Shown here piece by piece: positions 1 to 6,235 of a stretch of 16,243 nt of DNA. The number at the start of each line of letters is the position of its first letter. Position 1 is the stretch's first letter. This stretch comes from an uncultured Faecalibacterium sp. (GTDB taxonomy: Bacteria; Bacillota; Clostridia; Oscillospirales; Ruminococcaceae), in contig CALDLZ010000022.1 of assembly GCA_937915335.1 (NCBI GenBank), positions 1 to 16,243 on the forward strand. The letters are read 5' to 3'. Made by a program: the position numbers and the translations under genes. Below the pieces are notes generated by a model. It made no database searches and was not told the origin of the DNA. It was given only the letters and a program-made list of their open reading frames with translations.

Positions 1-1
1 T

Positions 2-505
2 GGGCCGCTTTCCCTGAAAGAGCGACTGAATATCCCCAAAGAGTTTGAGCCGTATGTCAACGACTACAAAATCAACCTGTTCCAGATTGCCTATCTCACC
101 CATGAGCAGGTGGAGCTTTTCCAGAGCGATTTTAAGGTCGTTGCAGACTACTTCGTACAGAAACGGGAAAACGGCGACTACATTCCGAGTTCGCAGGATT
201 TGACCCATGTGCAAGAAACGCTTCAGCTACTGAGTATTATGACGAATGATAATCGGTTTGAGGAAGCATACAATACCAATACCGATGGCCAGAAAGGAGG
301 CCTACACAATATGTGCGATGTGCTTGATAAAGTGGAAAACCGTGGCATTGCGAAAGGTAAAGTCGAGGGCGAGATTGAAGGCAAAAATCAAATGGCCCTC
401 CTTGTTAAGAAACTCCTTGATCAAGGCCGTATTGATGATGTCAAGCGTGCTTCTGAAGATGAAGCGTACCGCGATCAGTTGATAAAAGAATTTGGCATCA
501 GTTAA
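2..505 (+). CDS. Rpn-family PD-(D/E)XK nuclease/putative transposase, C-terminal part (5' end outside window)
   Basis: The reading frame is open from the left edge (frame of base 2) and stops at TAA 503-505, giving about 167 residues. The segment NIPKEFEPYVNDYKINLF followed by IAYLT and DYFVQKR is typical of the C-terminal half of the family annotated as Rpn recombination-promoting nuclease/putative transposase, which is abundant in gut Clostridia. The catalytic PD-(D/E)XK core lies upstream of the window and cannot be judged. The tail from MCDVLDKVENRG (base 311 on) is a charged helix with GKVEGEIEGK repeats, usual for these proteins. E. coli Rpn proteins are DNA endonucleases linked to recombination and phage defence; a similar role here is inference. 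A strong SD sits inside the gene (separate entry). The family call is fairly sure; whether the gene is intact is unknown. Confidence 0.8.
   Translation, partial: GPLSLKERLNIPKEFEPYVNDYKINLFQIAYLTHEQVELFQSDFKVVADYFVQKRENGDYIPSSQDLTHVQETLQLLSIMTNDNRFEEAYNTNTDGQKGGLHNMCDVLDKVENRGIAKGKVEGEIEGKNQMALLVKKLLDQGRIDDVKRASEDEAYRDQLIKEFGIS
293..313 (+). promoter_or_regulatory. Strong internal ribosome binding site and in-frame ATG inside the Rpn-type gene
   Basis: AAAGGAGG at 293-300 is followed after 10 bases by ATG at 311-313, in the same frame as the surrounding gene. Initiation here would make a separate 64-residue protein equal to the C-terminal tail, ending at 505. The signal is visible in the sequence. 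Use of the start is inference, supported by the known internal starts of rpn genes in enterobacteria, where the short product inhibits the full-length nuclease. Confidence 0.5.
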
Positions 506-559
506 GGCCGGAGGCTCACGCAATATGTGTGATGTGCTTGATAAAGTGGAAAACCGTGG
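307..559 (+). repeat. Direct repeat: 39 bp with one mismatch, copies at 307-345 and 521-559
   Basis: Both copies start CAATATGTG and run to AACCGTGG. The only difference is C316 versus T530. They encode MCDVLDKVENRG in each copy. A second identical 16-base stretch, AAAGAATTTGGCATCA, closes each copy (485-500 and 663-678), and the sequence between is diverged. This indicates duplication of the 3' end of the Rpn-type gene, or recombination with the tail of a related gene. Confidence 0.85.
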
Positions 560-683
560 TGAAAGCAATGTTGCTCTTTTGATGAAAAAACTGTTCGACC
601 AGAATCGAATTGAGGATGCGAAAAAGGCCTCGGAGAACGAGGAATACCGTATCAAGTTGATGAAAGAATTTGGCATCAACTAA
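525..683 (+). CDS. Free-standing 52-aa copy of the Rpn C-terminal tail
   Basis: ATG at 525 is preceded by GGAGG (510-514) at a 10-base spacing, the same arrangement as the internal start of the upstream gene. The product begins MCDVLDKVENRG and ends KLMKEFGIN. It parallels residues encoded at 311-505 but lacks about 15 residues of the charged GKVEGEIEGK stretch. It lies in a different frame from the upstream gene and starts 19 bases after its stop. No nuclease domain is present. It is either a leftover from recombination between related genes or a functional small protein that could form mixed oligomers with Rpn tails. The start, RBS and stop are intact, so it is translatable; its function is unproven. 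Confidence 0.55.
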   Translation: MCDVLDKVENRGESNVALLMKKLFDQNRIEDAKKASENEEYRIKLMKEFGIN

Positions 684-698
684 ACCATATACGACTTA

Positions 699-733
699 GG
701 GGAGTGTCTTCGGATGCTCCCCTTTACTTTTTT
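699..733 (+). terminator. Intrinsic terminator after the Rpn region
   Basis: A 10-bp stem GGGGAGTGTC/GATGCTCCCC (two G-U pairs) closes on a TTCG tetraloop with a C-G closing pair. It is followed by CCTTTACTTTTTT, with six T at 728-733. Confidence 0.8.
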
Positions 734-767
734 CAGGACATTCCATTGTGGCTGTCCTGTTTTTATT
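734..767 (+). terminator. Second hairpin with T-rich tail, upstream of the DUF3846 gene
   Basis: CAGGACA (734-740) pairs perfectly with TGTCCTG (753-759) around a 12-base loop and runs into TTTTTATTT. It directly follows the stronger hairpin at 699-733 and ends just before the ribosome binding site of the next gene. It may be a weak tandem terminator or a leader structure. Confidence 0.4.
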
Positions 768-779
768 TGGAGACACACA

Positions 780-1118
780 ATGAAAGAAGAAAAGATCAAA
801 GTCCTTGCACTCCTTCCAATGGAGCTGCCAAAGGAAATTAAACTAGACAATACGCTTGAAGCTATGCAGAAATTTGCAGGTGGTAACATCGAATGCCTAA
901 CCTTCCACGATTCTGGTTCAGAGGTTACGCTGGTCTGCAACGATGAAGGCAAGCTGCTTGGTCTGTCGCTCAATCGTCCGCTGTGGGATGGAGCCGATGT
1001 TCTTGCTGGGCCGGGATTTCTATCTGGATGCGACAGCGAAGGAAATTTGACTTCTCTGCCGCAAAGCGCAATGGATTTCTACAAAGAAAAATTCAGAGCC
1101 TTTATTGTTGAAATTTGA
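780..1118 (+). CDS. DUF3846 domain protein of a conjugative element
   Basis: The product has 112 residues. Start ATG 780 follows TTGGAGA (768-773). The core DNTLEAMQKFAGGNIE, then VTLVCNDEGKLLGLSLNRPL, a GPGFLSG-like stretch and LTSL near the C-terminus, match the DUF3846 pattern. That pattern is small single-domain proteins common in integrative conjugative elements of Firmicutes, often near antirestriction (ArdA-like) and LPD-domain genes. The biochemical role of the family is not established. The next gene begins 13 bases after its stop with its own strong SD, so the two probably share a transcript. No signal peptide or membrane segment is visible. The domain call is confident; any functional claim would be a guess. 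Confidence 0.8.
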   Translation: MKEEKIKVLALLPMELPKEIKLDNTLEAMQKFAGGNIECLTFHDSGSEVTLVCNDEGKLLGLSLNRPLWDGADVLAGPGFLSGCDSEGNLTSLPQSAMDFYKEKFRAFIVEI

Positions 1119-1131
1119 GGAGGAACGCTTT

Positions 1132-1470
1132 ATGACCTTTAATGCAATGAACGAACATTACGAAGAAATCACGGTTTGCGGAAAGCCTGCGCTGTTCACC
1201 AGCATCCGCATCAAGAGAGATACTGTCCCGGATGGCTTGTATGCCTACGATGTCCGGCATGATGACGAGTGCCGTGGTATCCCCTGTGAAATTGCACCGT
1301 TTATCATGGTCAATCACTGGGAAACGATTATCCTCGCGGAACCCTTGGAGCTGCCTGATGATGGGCGGCGATACATTGACGAGGAACCCGACTGGAATTA
1401 TTCTCCATTGGACGCTGACCATATCCCCTGCAAGACCATACAGGATTTTCAGAATCGTTATTGTGCATAA
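1132..1470 (+). CDS. LPD28 domain-containing protein
   Basis: The product has 112 residues. ATG 1132 is preceded by GAGGAGG (1117-1123), part of which overlaps the stop of the DUF3846 gene. The sequence MTFNAMNEHY, then PDGLYAYDVRHDDEC, CEIAPFIMVNHWETII and EPLEL follows the LPD28 pattern (large polyvalent protein-associated domain 28). This domain occurs alone, or within the giant polyvalent proteins, in conjugative elements and phages. LPD domains are thought to travel with DNA-transfer systems, but the activity of LPD28 is unknown. A perfect 14-bp terminator closes the transcript just downstream. The family call rests on remembered consensus, not on a search. Confidence 0.72.
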   Translation: MTFNAMNEHYEEITVCGKPALFTSIRIKRDTVPDGLYAYDVRHDDECRGIPCEIAPFIMVNHWETIILAEPLELPDDGRRYIDEEPDWNYSPLDADHIPCKTIQDFQNRYCA

Positions 1471-1479
1471 ATAGATTAC

Positions 1480-1535
1480 ACCCTAACTGGACAAGCCCAT
1501 CTACCCGAAAAGCTGTCCAGTTAGGGTTCTTTTTT
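1480..1535 (+). terminator. Strong intrinsic terminator after the LPD28 gene
   Basis: Perfect 14-bp inverted repeat ACCCTAACTGGACA (1480-1493) / TGTCCAGTTAGGGT (1514-1527) with a 20-base loop, followed by TCTTTTTT. It separates the DUF3846/LPD28 unit from the recombinase unit. Confidence 0.88.
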
Positions 1536-1547
1536 GCATTATTGAAC

Positions 1548-1583
1548 AAAATGTCCACAGGGTCAGACCCAAATGGACATTTT
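1548..1583. promoter_or_regulatory. Nested dyad upstream of the serine recombinase; candidate resolution or operator site
   Basis: AAAATGTCCA (1548-1557) pairs with TGGACATTTT (1574-1583). A second inverted repeat, GGGTC-A-GACCC (1560-1570), sits at its centre. From TGTCCA to TGGACA the span is exactly 28 bp (1552-1579), with TGTCY/RGACA ends like resolvase site I of the Tn3/gamma-delta group. It ends 15 bases before the recombinase start, so autoregulation is equally possible. A terminator role is less likely because only four T follow the stem. Confidence 0.5.
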
Positions 1584-1598
1584 TGAAGGAGAGAGCCT

Positions 1599-2171
1599 AT
1601 GAATATAGCTTACGTTCGGGTTTCGACCATAGAACAGAACGAGGCCCGACAGGTGGAAGCTTTGCGTGTCCACCAGATTGACAAATGGTTCAACGAAAAA
1701 GTATCAGGCAAAGATACGAACCGCCCTCAGCTTCAGGCCATGCTGGATTTTGCCAGAGAGGGAGACACGATCTACATCCACGATTTCAGCCGCCTTGCCC
1801 GCAGCACTTCCGACCTACTCAAGCTGGTGGAGACCTTACAGGCAAAAAATATCCGACTGGTCAGCAACAAGGAGAACATTGATACCCATACGCCCACCGG
1901 AAAGCTGATGCTGACCATGATTGCTGCCATCAATGAATTTGAGCGGATGAACCTGTTGGAGCGTCAACGGGAAGGAATTGCCATCGCCAAACGAAATGGT
2001 ATCTACAAAGGCAGAAGACCCGTTGCTATCTCCCCTGAAGAATGGCAGTCTGCTTACACCGATTACCACACCCGAAAAGTCAATAAAGTGCAGATGGCAA
2101 AGAGACTCGGTATCTCCCGAACCACACTGAATAAGTTACTGAAAAACATGGAGGATAAATCGCATGGCTAA
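1599..2171 (+). CDS. Serine recombinase (resolvase/invertase family)
   Basis: The product has 190 residues. ATG 1599 follows GAAGGAGAG. The N-terminal catalytic domain shows the nucleophile Ser9 in YVRVSTIEQN, then VSGKDTNRPQL, and the paired arginines R65 and R68 in DFSRLARS. These are the active-site positions of the small serine recombinases. NEFERMNLLERQREGIA forms the E-helix region, and the C-terminal helix-turn-helix is QMAKRLGISRTTLNKLL. Length and layout match TnpR/Pin-type enzymes rather than large serine integrases. It would cut and rejoin DNA at a short inverted-repeat site; the 28-bp dyad just upstream is a candidate. It overlaps the next gene by 8 bases. It may resolve multimers or invert DNA in the element; which of these is not visible. 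Confidence 0.93.
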   Translation: MNIAYVRVSTIEQNEARQVEALRVHQIDKWFNEKVSGKDTNRPQLQAMLDFAREGDTIYIHDFSRLARSTSDLLKLVETLQAKNIRLVSNKENIDTHTPTGKLMLTMIAAINEFERMNLLERQREGIAIAKRNGIYKGRRPVAISPEEWQSAYTDYHTRKVNKVQMAKRLGISRTTLNKLLKNMEDKSHG

Positions 2172-2748
2172 AAACTGGAAGCATACTAAAAAACTGCTGG
2201 AAGACCTGCTCTGCGACAAGCTGAAGGGCCACGTCACCTACCAGCTCCACTGCTACCGCCCTGACGATGATTGGGCTGGCCATCTTGAAATCCGGCTGGA
2301 TAAAAAGCCCATTTTCAAGGCCAGCAACTACCTCGCGGAAAATCCAAACTACTGCGTCCACATATCTGAGGCCGAAATCCGCAACATCATGACGAAGTAC
2401 CTCAAAGCAACTTCTTCCAGCGGATTTGCTGAAGTCAACTCTACCAGCATCCGAACCGCTGCTGGGTTCATTTGCTCCTATATCCGCAATTACCAGCGTC
2501 AGGAACAGGGGCGAATCTTTCTGGAAGATGCCATGGTGCTGCTTGGTGAATACCTCAGCTCCGATATTGAAACCAGTCTGAAATCCGATTCGCCTTTCAT
2601 CAATGCCCTTGCTGTTCTTGACCGCAGGGTAGGCAAATACAGATTGCAGAAGATGGCTGACAAGGGCAGCAACATTGCACCACAGTGGGCGTGGCCGTTT
2701 TATCAGGCAAGGTTTGAGGCAGAAGAAATCAAGTACTTTTTGCAATAA
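2164..2748 (+). CDS. SF0329 family protein
   Basis: The product has 194 residues. ATG 2164 lies inside the end of the recombinase gene (8-base overlap) and has GGAGG at 2150-2154, so the two are translationally coupled. The N-terminus MAKNWKHTKKLLEDLLCDKLKG and the C-terminal ALAVLDRRVGKYRLQKM resemble the SF0329 family of uncharacterised proteins, in which a similar W..TKK.LE.FLC start and ALA.LDRR.GKRRL end recur. No catalytic motif, membrane segment or signal peptide is visible. The family's function is unknown. The fixed overlap with a recombinase may reflect only co-expression. The family call is from memory of the pattern. Confidence 0.65.
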   Translation: MAKNWKHTKKLLEDLLCDKLKGHVTYQLHCYRPDDDWAGHLEIRLDKKPIFKASNYLAENPNYCVHISEAEIRNIMTKYLKATSSSGFAEVNSTSIRTAAGFICSYIRNYQRQEQGRIFLEDAMVLLGEYLSSDIETSLKSDSPFINALAVLDRRVGKYRLQKMADKGSNIAPQWAWPFYQARFEAEEIKYFLQ

Positions 2749-2772
2749 AATTAAAAAACGTCCACCCAAGCC

Positions 2773-2812
2773 GGGGAAGTTGTCTTATGGCGACAACTTC
2801 TCCAACTTTTTT
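2773..2812 (+). terminator. Intrinsic terminator between convergent genes
   Basis: GGGGAAGTTGTC (2773-2784) pairs with GACAACTTCTCC (2792-2803), 12 bp with one G-U and a 7-base loop, followed by AAC and six T (2807-2812). It ends the recombinase/SF0329 transcript. The minus-strand gene stops just beyond it at 2817, so it may act on both strands, though the minus side lacks an adjacent T tract. Confidence 0.82.
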
Positions 2813-2816
2813 AGAA

Positions 2817-4280
2817 TTATTCGTATGATTCATACCATTTGATAAGCTGCGGATTTCCACTCATCATAACCCGAAATTGCGCTGCCAAGCTTAAAAACTC
2901 TTCTGCATCTGGAACCAACAGCAACTTAGCGAATTCATTCATCATGTAAAAATACAGGTCTAAAACGCATTCCATACTTTCTCTCGATTTCGCAGTCAGC
3001 GCAAGCTGCAAAGCATTCGTATGTACCGTGAGTAGTTCTTCGTCCCATAAAAAATCAACTGCTTGTTCCTTATCCTTTACAAGCATCCGCTGCCTTTTGG
3101 ACAACCCTTTCATAATACTACTCGCAGAGTAGTTTTCAACTTCTCCTCTGTGTTTGCTCTTAGTAGTACTTCCTCCCCGCGCTTGTCGAAGTTTTGGATT
3201 TTCGTTGTTTCGCTTTGCCGAACGTCTGATACTGATTTTGAACTCTGGATTCTTCATCTGCTCCGCAGTAACAATCCATGTCCATGGATAATACAGCTGC
3301 TCTACATTAAGCACCATTTGGTTGCAAAGTGTCTTCAGATAACTAGCGCAATTCTCATCTACATTCTTGTCAATACTCCATGCAAAAAGCATCGCTGCAT
3401 CAGGGTTGAGTAATTTTGTTTTAACTTCTGGAAATTTCCTCTCGATTTCCTTTAATCTGTTTACCAACCCATTTTTGTCTGCAAGGTAACTTCTCATGAT
3501 TTTTTCGTGCTCTTTGTACCTGCTCACAAGCAGCAGATATTCTCCCCAGAATTCCCTTGCATATTTCAAAGGCACTGATGCTGCACCTCTGGCCCATTCA
3601 GGCTCTTCTTGAAAGAACGGCATTCTTTCGATTTGCTGTTGCGCTTTCTCCTTTGATTGAACCGTTCGGTCAAATAGTATTTCAAAATAAATCTCTGTAG
3701 CCCGTTTTTCCAGAAACAGCGCCCTTAGATTTGCTCCTTTCTCACCAAGCTCCTGAATCTTATCGATTAGATTTTTCCAGTCATCTGGTGCAAATCGGAG
3801 ACCGCCACCCATGTACTCATCGTATGCCGTTTTTTCCTGCCAAGCTAATTCAATGTCCTTACAAATTCCAAATCCTTCAACTTCGCCATTCACACCAAAC
3901 ATATACGGATGGTTAAACACTTGCACATAAAGGTCTGGATGTGGCGGCAGCTTTTCTATGTCATTGAATTTTTCTTTTCCAATATCGTTCATCCACAAAT
4001 CAATGAAAAATCGGGTTCGTTCTTCTTCTGTATACTGACCCAAATTGCTGAATTTCAACACCCCCTCTTGAAAAAAGGGATATGTATCTCCTGCAAAACG
4101 CCTGAAGTTAAACCAACTCATGTCCTTCCAGTCAACAGCGTCCCTCGGAATTCTTATCCTTCTTTTTGCCATCTCTTCATTCTTGTCACATATCCGATTT
4201 TTCACACATTCAAATTCCGTCTCTGAAAGACCAGCTTTCTGTGCGTCTATATACCGCTGATCGCAGCCTGATTTTCCCAT
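2817..4280 (-). CDS. Unrecognised 487-aa cargo protein, divergent partner of the NTPase-like gene
   Basis: I do not recognise this protein. The start MGKSGCDQRY (ATG complement 4278-4280) is chosen because AGGAG lies 7 bases upstream; an extension to 4349 is open but has no RBS. No signal peptide or membrane segment is evident, so it is probably cytoplasmic. It is rich in Lys, Glu and aromatic residues. The N-terminal third contains WFNFRRFAGDTYPFF and PPHPDLYVQVFNHPYMF. The middle is predicted helical with many EK-rich runs. Residues about 350-380 form a basic, low-complexity linker (RRSAKR, GGSTTKSKHR), suggesting nucleic-acid contact or a domain boundary. The last 90 residues look all-helical. 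It is the only minus-strand gene in the accessory region and faces the 558-aa gene head to head across about 135 bases. Base composition is AT-rich relative to the chromosome, fitting horizontal transfer. The function is unknown; a role in defence or in element control is speculation. Confidence 0.8.
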   Translation of the reverse strand: MGKSGCDQRYIDAQKAGLSETEFECVKNRICDKNEEMAKRRIRIPRDAVDWKDMSWFNFRRFAGDTYPFFQEGVLKFSNLGQYTEEERTRFFIDLWMNDIGKEKFNDIEKLPPHPDLYVQVFNHPYMFGVNGEVEGFGICKDIELAWQEKTAYDEYMGGGLRFAPDDWKNLIDKIQELGEKGANLRALFLEKRATEIYFEILFDRTVQSKEKAQQQIERMPFFQEEPEWARGAASVPLKYAREFWGEYLLLVSRYKEHEKIMRSYLADKNGLVNRLKEIERKFPEVKTKLLNPDAAMLFAWSIDKNVDENCASYLKTLCNQMVLNVEQLYYPWTWIVTAEQMKNPEFKISIRRSAKRNNENPKLRQARGGSTTKSKHRGEVENYSASSIMKGLSKRQRMLVKDKEQAVDFLWDEELLTVHTNALQLALTAKSRESMECVLDLYFYMMNEFAKLLLVPDAEEFLSLAAQFRVMMSGNPQLIKWYESYE

Positions 4281-4415
4281 AGAAGTTCTCCTTATTTTTA
4301 CGCAGATGGTAATTTTGTCACTTGGGGCATTGAGGAAATTACTTCTCACCCACTTTATGCTATGCTGACAGTGCGGCAGTTACCGCATTCTTAAAATCCA
4401 AAGGAGTGTTATTCA
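4281..4415. promoter_or_regulatory. Shared divergent control region with a TGCGG/CCGCA dyad
   Basis: About 135 bases separate the divergent start codons. TGCGG (4372-4376) and CCGCA (4383-4387) form an inverted repeat with a 6-base spacer, 28 bases before the plus-strand start. AAAGGAG (4400-4406) serves the plus gene and AGGAG the minus gene. Weak -10-like TATGCT elements (4356-4366) precede the dyad, so a repressor bound there could block the plus promoter. I see no convincing -35 box. Confidence 0.4.
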
Positions 4416-6092
4416 ATGCCCTCATTACACAAAAAGAAGCGCAAGATTCCCAAAGCTCATCACCTTACTCCTCCTCTAACCCCGGAAGATGCGGAAATGA
4501 GCGATGCCGAATTTGCCCAAACAATCGATTTTTATCAACTGCGCGATTGTTTCAAAGAGCCTGTTATTGTATATACTGCTTCCGCAGTCGTTGAGGCAAT
4601 CGCAAAAGGTGCCCTTCAGCAGAATCGCCACGATGTTTTTGCAGCATTTGTGGTGGAAAGTCCTTCCAGCTTCGGCAAATCCCCTATAGCAAAAGCGATT
4701 CTTTCTGGTTCCACCACAGTTCCTATGGACTCTACTAATCGCAATTTTAGAAATTCTATTGAAGACAGCGAATGTGGCTATGTGGTCTGCGATGATATTT
4801 TTCCAACACCATCACAAACCATACTGACTCGCTTTTCCGCAAATATCCAAGATGCCACTCGATTTTGCTACGATGGAAGCTGGCCGGTTACTGTTATTAC
4901 CGCAGAACCTGGCATAACCGAAAATGTTTTATTCGGCTCTGCCCGGTCTCGTGCATTTGTTTTCCACTTGGACAAACAACTCACGCGAGATTCTGTGCTC
5001 TCCCATCGGGTACGTTTCTTTCAGAGTGAATCAGATTGGCCTCGACTCATCTCTAAATTTGGAGATGCCTGTGAATCTTCTGACAAGTATTTTTCTGAGG
5101 ACTACTTTGATGGCATCGATGCATTTCGTAATCGTCATAGTAACTCCGCTGTTGATGCGAAAGCTATTGACATGATTTTCGCAGTACTCTATGGATGGAG
5201 AGGTTTCAACCGCTACGTCCAATCCATCTGCGGTACACCGCTGTTGACAGATCAGATGCTTGCTGAACTTGAAAAACTTCTATTTTCATGTTCAGCTCGT
5301 TCTGTAACAGAAGCTCCGCTTGTCGAAGTTATATTGGAGCGTGTTCTGAAAGGTGACTACTTCACACCCCAGCATCCTCATACAAAGGATCTCTGTGAGC
5401 GGTATGTTCGGTTCGGTACTACGACCTGTGACATCCATCAATACCCCTCTGATGAATGTGATGGCTGCTATCCGTGCAAATTGGTTGAGAATGTTTATGA
5501 TCCAATCGATCTCATTTTCCACCATAACGGCACAACAAATGCTGTCTTGCTAGACAGACAGAACGCTGTTTACTTCTGTCGTCAACGTCGCACTCCTGTT
5601 TCGGTTCTTATCGTAGAGAAAAATCTACTGTCTGATGCCATGGAACAAGAGTTGATCAAGTGGCTCGCTGAAACGAAGCAAAAGCATCGCTTCTTCACTC
5701 CACAGAAGCTCCGCGCTGAATTGTACGCCCTAAACCGCTGCATGGCTCTTGATGATGGTCAAGACGGTCTCCGCTATGTGTTCGATTATCCCTGTGAGGA
5801 AAATCACCATTACGAAACACACTCCGTATTGGCATTGCTTCTGAAAGAGTCTGAGGCCGAATACTTAGCTACCCGTTCACCAGTATCAACGTCGGCAACA
5901 GATTATGTTTACCGCACACTGTTCACCGGTTACATCTCTAACATTAACAGCACACTTCAAAGCAATTTTGTGCCGGCTCAATATTGTCCAACTGGAATTG
6001 GTGAAGACGTCCCAGTCACATACTATTCCACGCCGTCTAAAAAGAAGGCTCTTACCATGACTTTTGTAGAGTGCTCTGCTGACACTCAATAA
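4416..6092 (+). CDS. Unrecognised 558-aa P-loop NTPase-like cargo protein with a Cys/His cluster
   Basis: ATG 4416 follows AAAGGAG at 4400-4406. The sequence VVESPSSFGKSPIAK (G87, K88, S89) resembles a Walker A loop but lacks the usual leading Gly/Ala. GYVVCDDIF (D126, D127) resembles Walker B. PVTVITAEPG has the place and character of a sensor-1 strand, and GSARSRAFVF holds two arginines (R177, R179) that could act as fingers. Together these suggest an AAA-like or SF3-helicase-like ATPase core at about residues 50-190. Further on, C338-x2-H341-x6-C348-x2-C351-x2-C354 looks like a metal-binding knuckle. The basic N-terminus (HKKKRKIPK) could bind nucleic acid. There is no membrane segment. 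I cannot name the family. The gene sits between the divergent 487-aa gene and xis/int. DNA-linked ATPase is the most likely class; helicase, primase-associated or defence ATPase all remain possible. Confidence 0.75.
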   Translation: MPSLHKKKRKIPKAHHLTPPLTPEDAEMSDAEFAQTIDFYQLRDCFKEPVIVYTASAVVEAIAKGALQQNRHDVFAAFVVESPSSFGKSPIAKAILSGSTTVPMDSTNRNFRNSIEDSECGYVVCDDIFPTPSQTILTRFSANIQDATRFCYDGSWPVTVITAEPGITENVLFGSARSRAFVFHLDKQLTRDSVLSHRVRFFQSESDWPRLISKFGDACESSDKYFSEDYFDGIDAFRNRHSNSAVDAKAIDMIFAVLYGWRGFNRYVQSICGTPLLTDQMLAELEKLLFSCSARSVTEAPLVEVILERVLKGDYFTPQHPHTKDLCERYVRFGTTTCDIHQYPSDECDGCYPCKLVENVYDPIDLIFHHNGTTNAVLLDRQNAVYFCRQRRTPVSVLIVEKNLLSDAMEQELIKWLAETKQKHRFFTPQKLRAELYALNRCMALDDGQDGLRYVFDYPCEENHHYETHSVLALLLKESEAEYLATRSPVSTSATDYVYRTLFTGYISNINSTLQSNFVPAQYCPTGIGEDVPVTYYSTPSKKKALTMTFVECSADTQ

Positions 6093-6235
6093 TCTTTGTA
6101 TTCAGTATAGCAACGTTAGCTCTCAAATACAATGCTTTTCAATCAATTATAAGTTCAAGGGCATTCCGCTTCAGGCAGCTGCCGCCGTCCTGAAGCAGAA
6201 CACCCATATTATTAAAATTTCAGGAGGTAAACATT
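6093..6235 (+). promoter_or_regulatory. Leader of the excisionase gene with an 8-bp hairpin
   Basis: GCTTCAGG (6168-6175) pairs perfectly with CCTGAAGC (6189-6196) around a 13-base loop. The palindrome GGCAGCTGCC (6174-6183) overlaps it, so two folds compete. No T tract follows, so it is unlikely to be a simple terminator. AT-rich TATTATTAAAAT and the strong SD CAGGAGGTAA (6221-6230) come next. Promoter placement is uncertain. Confidence 0.35.

Noticed and set aside
2080..2769. 229-residue minus-strand frame opposite the SF0329 gene
   Set aside because: Runs through the terminator and the recombinase 3' end; no RBS. The plus-strand gene has a clear SD and coupling.
4281..4349. 23-residue N-terminal extension of the 487-aa protein
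   Set aside because: No SD at the upstream start; the AGGAG seven bases before 4280 favours the shorter form.
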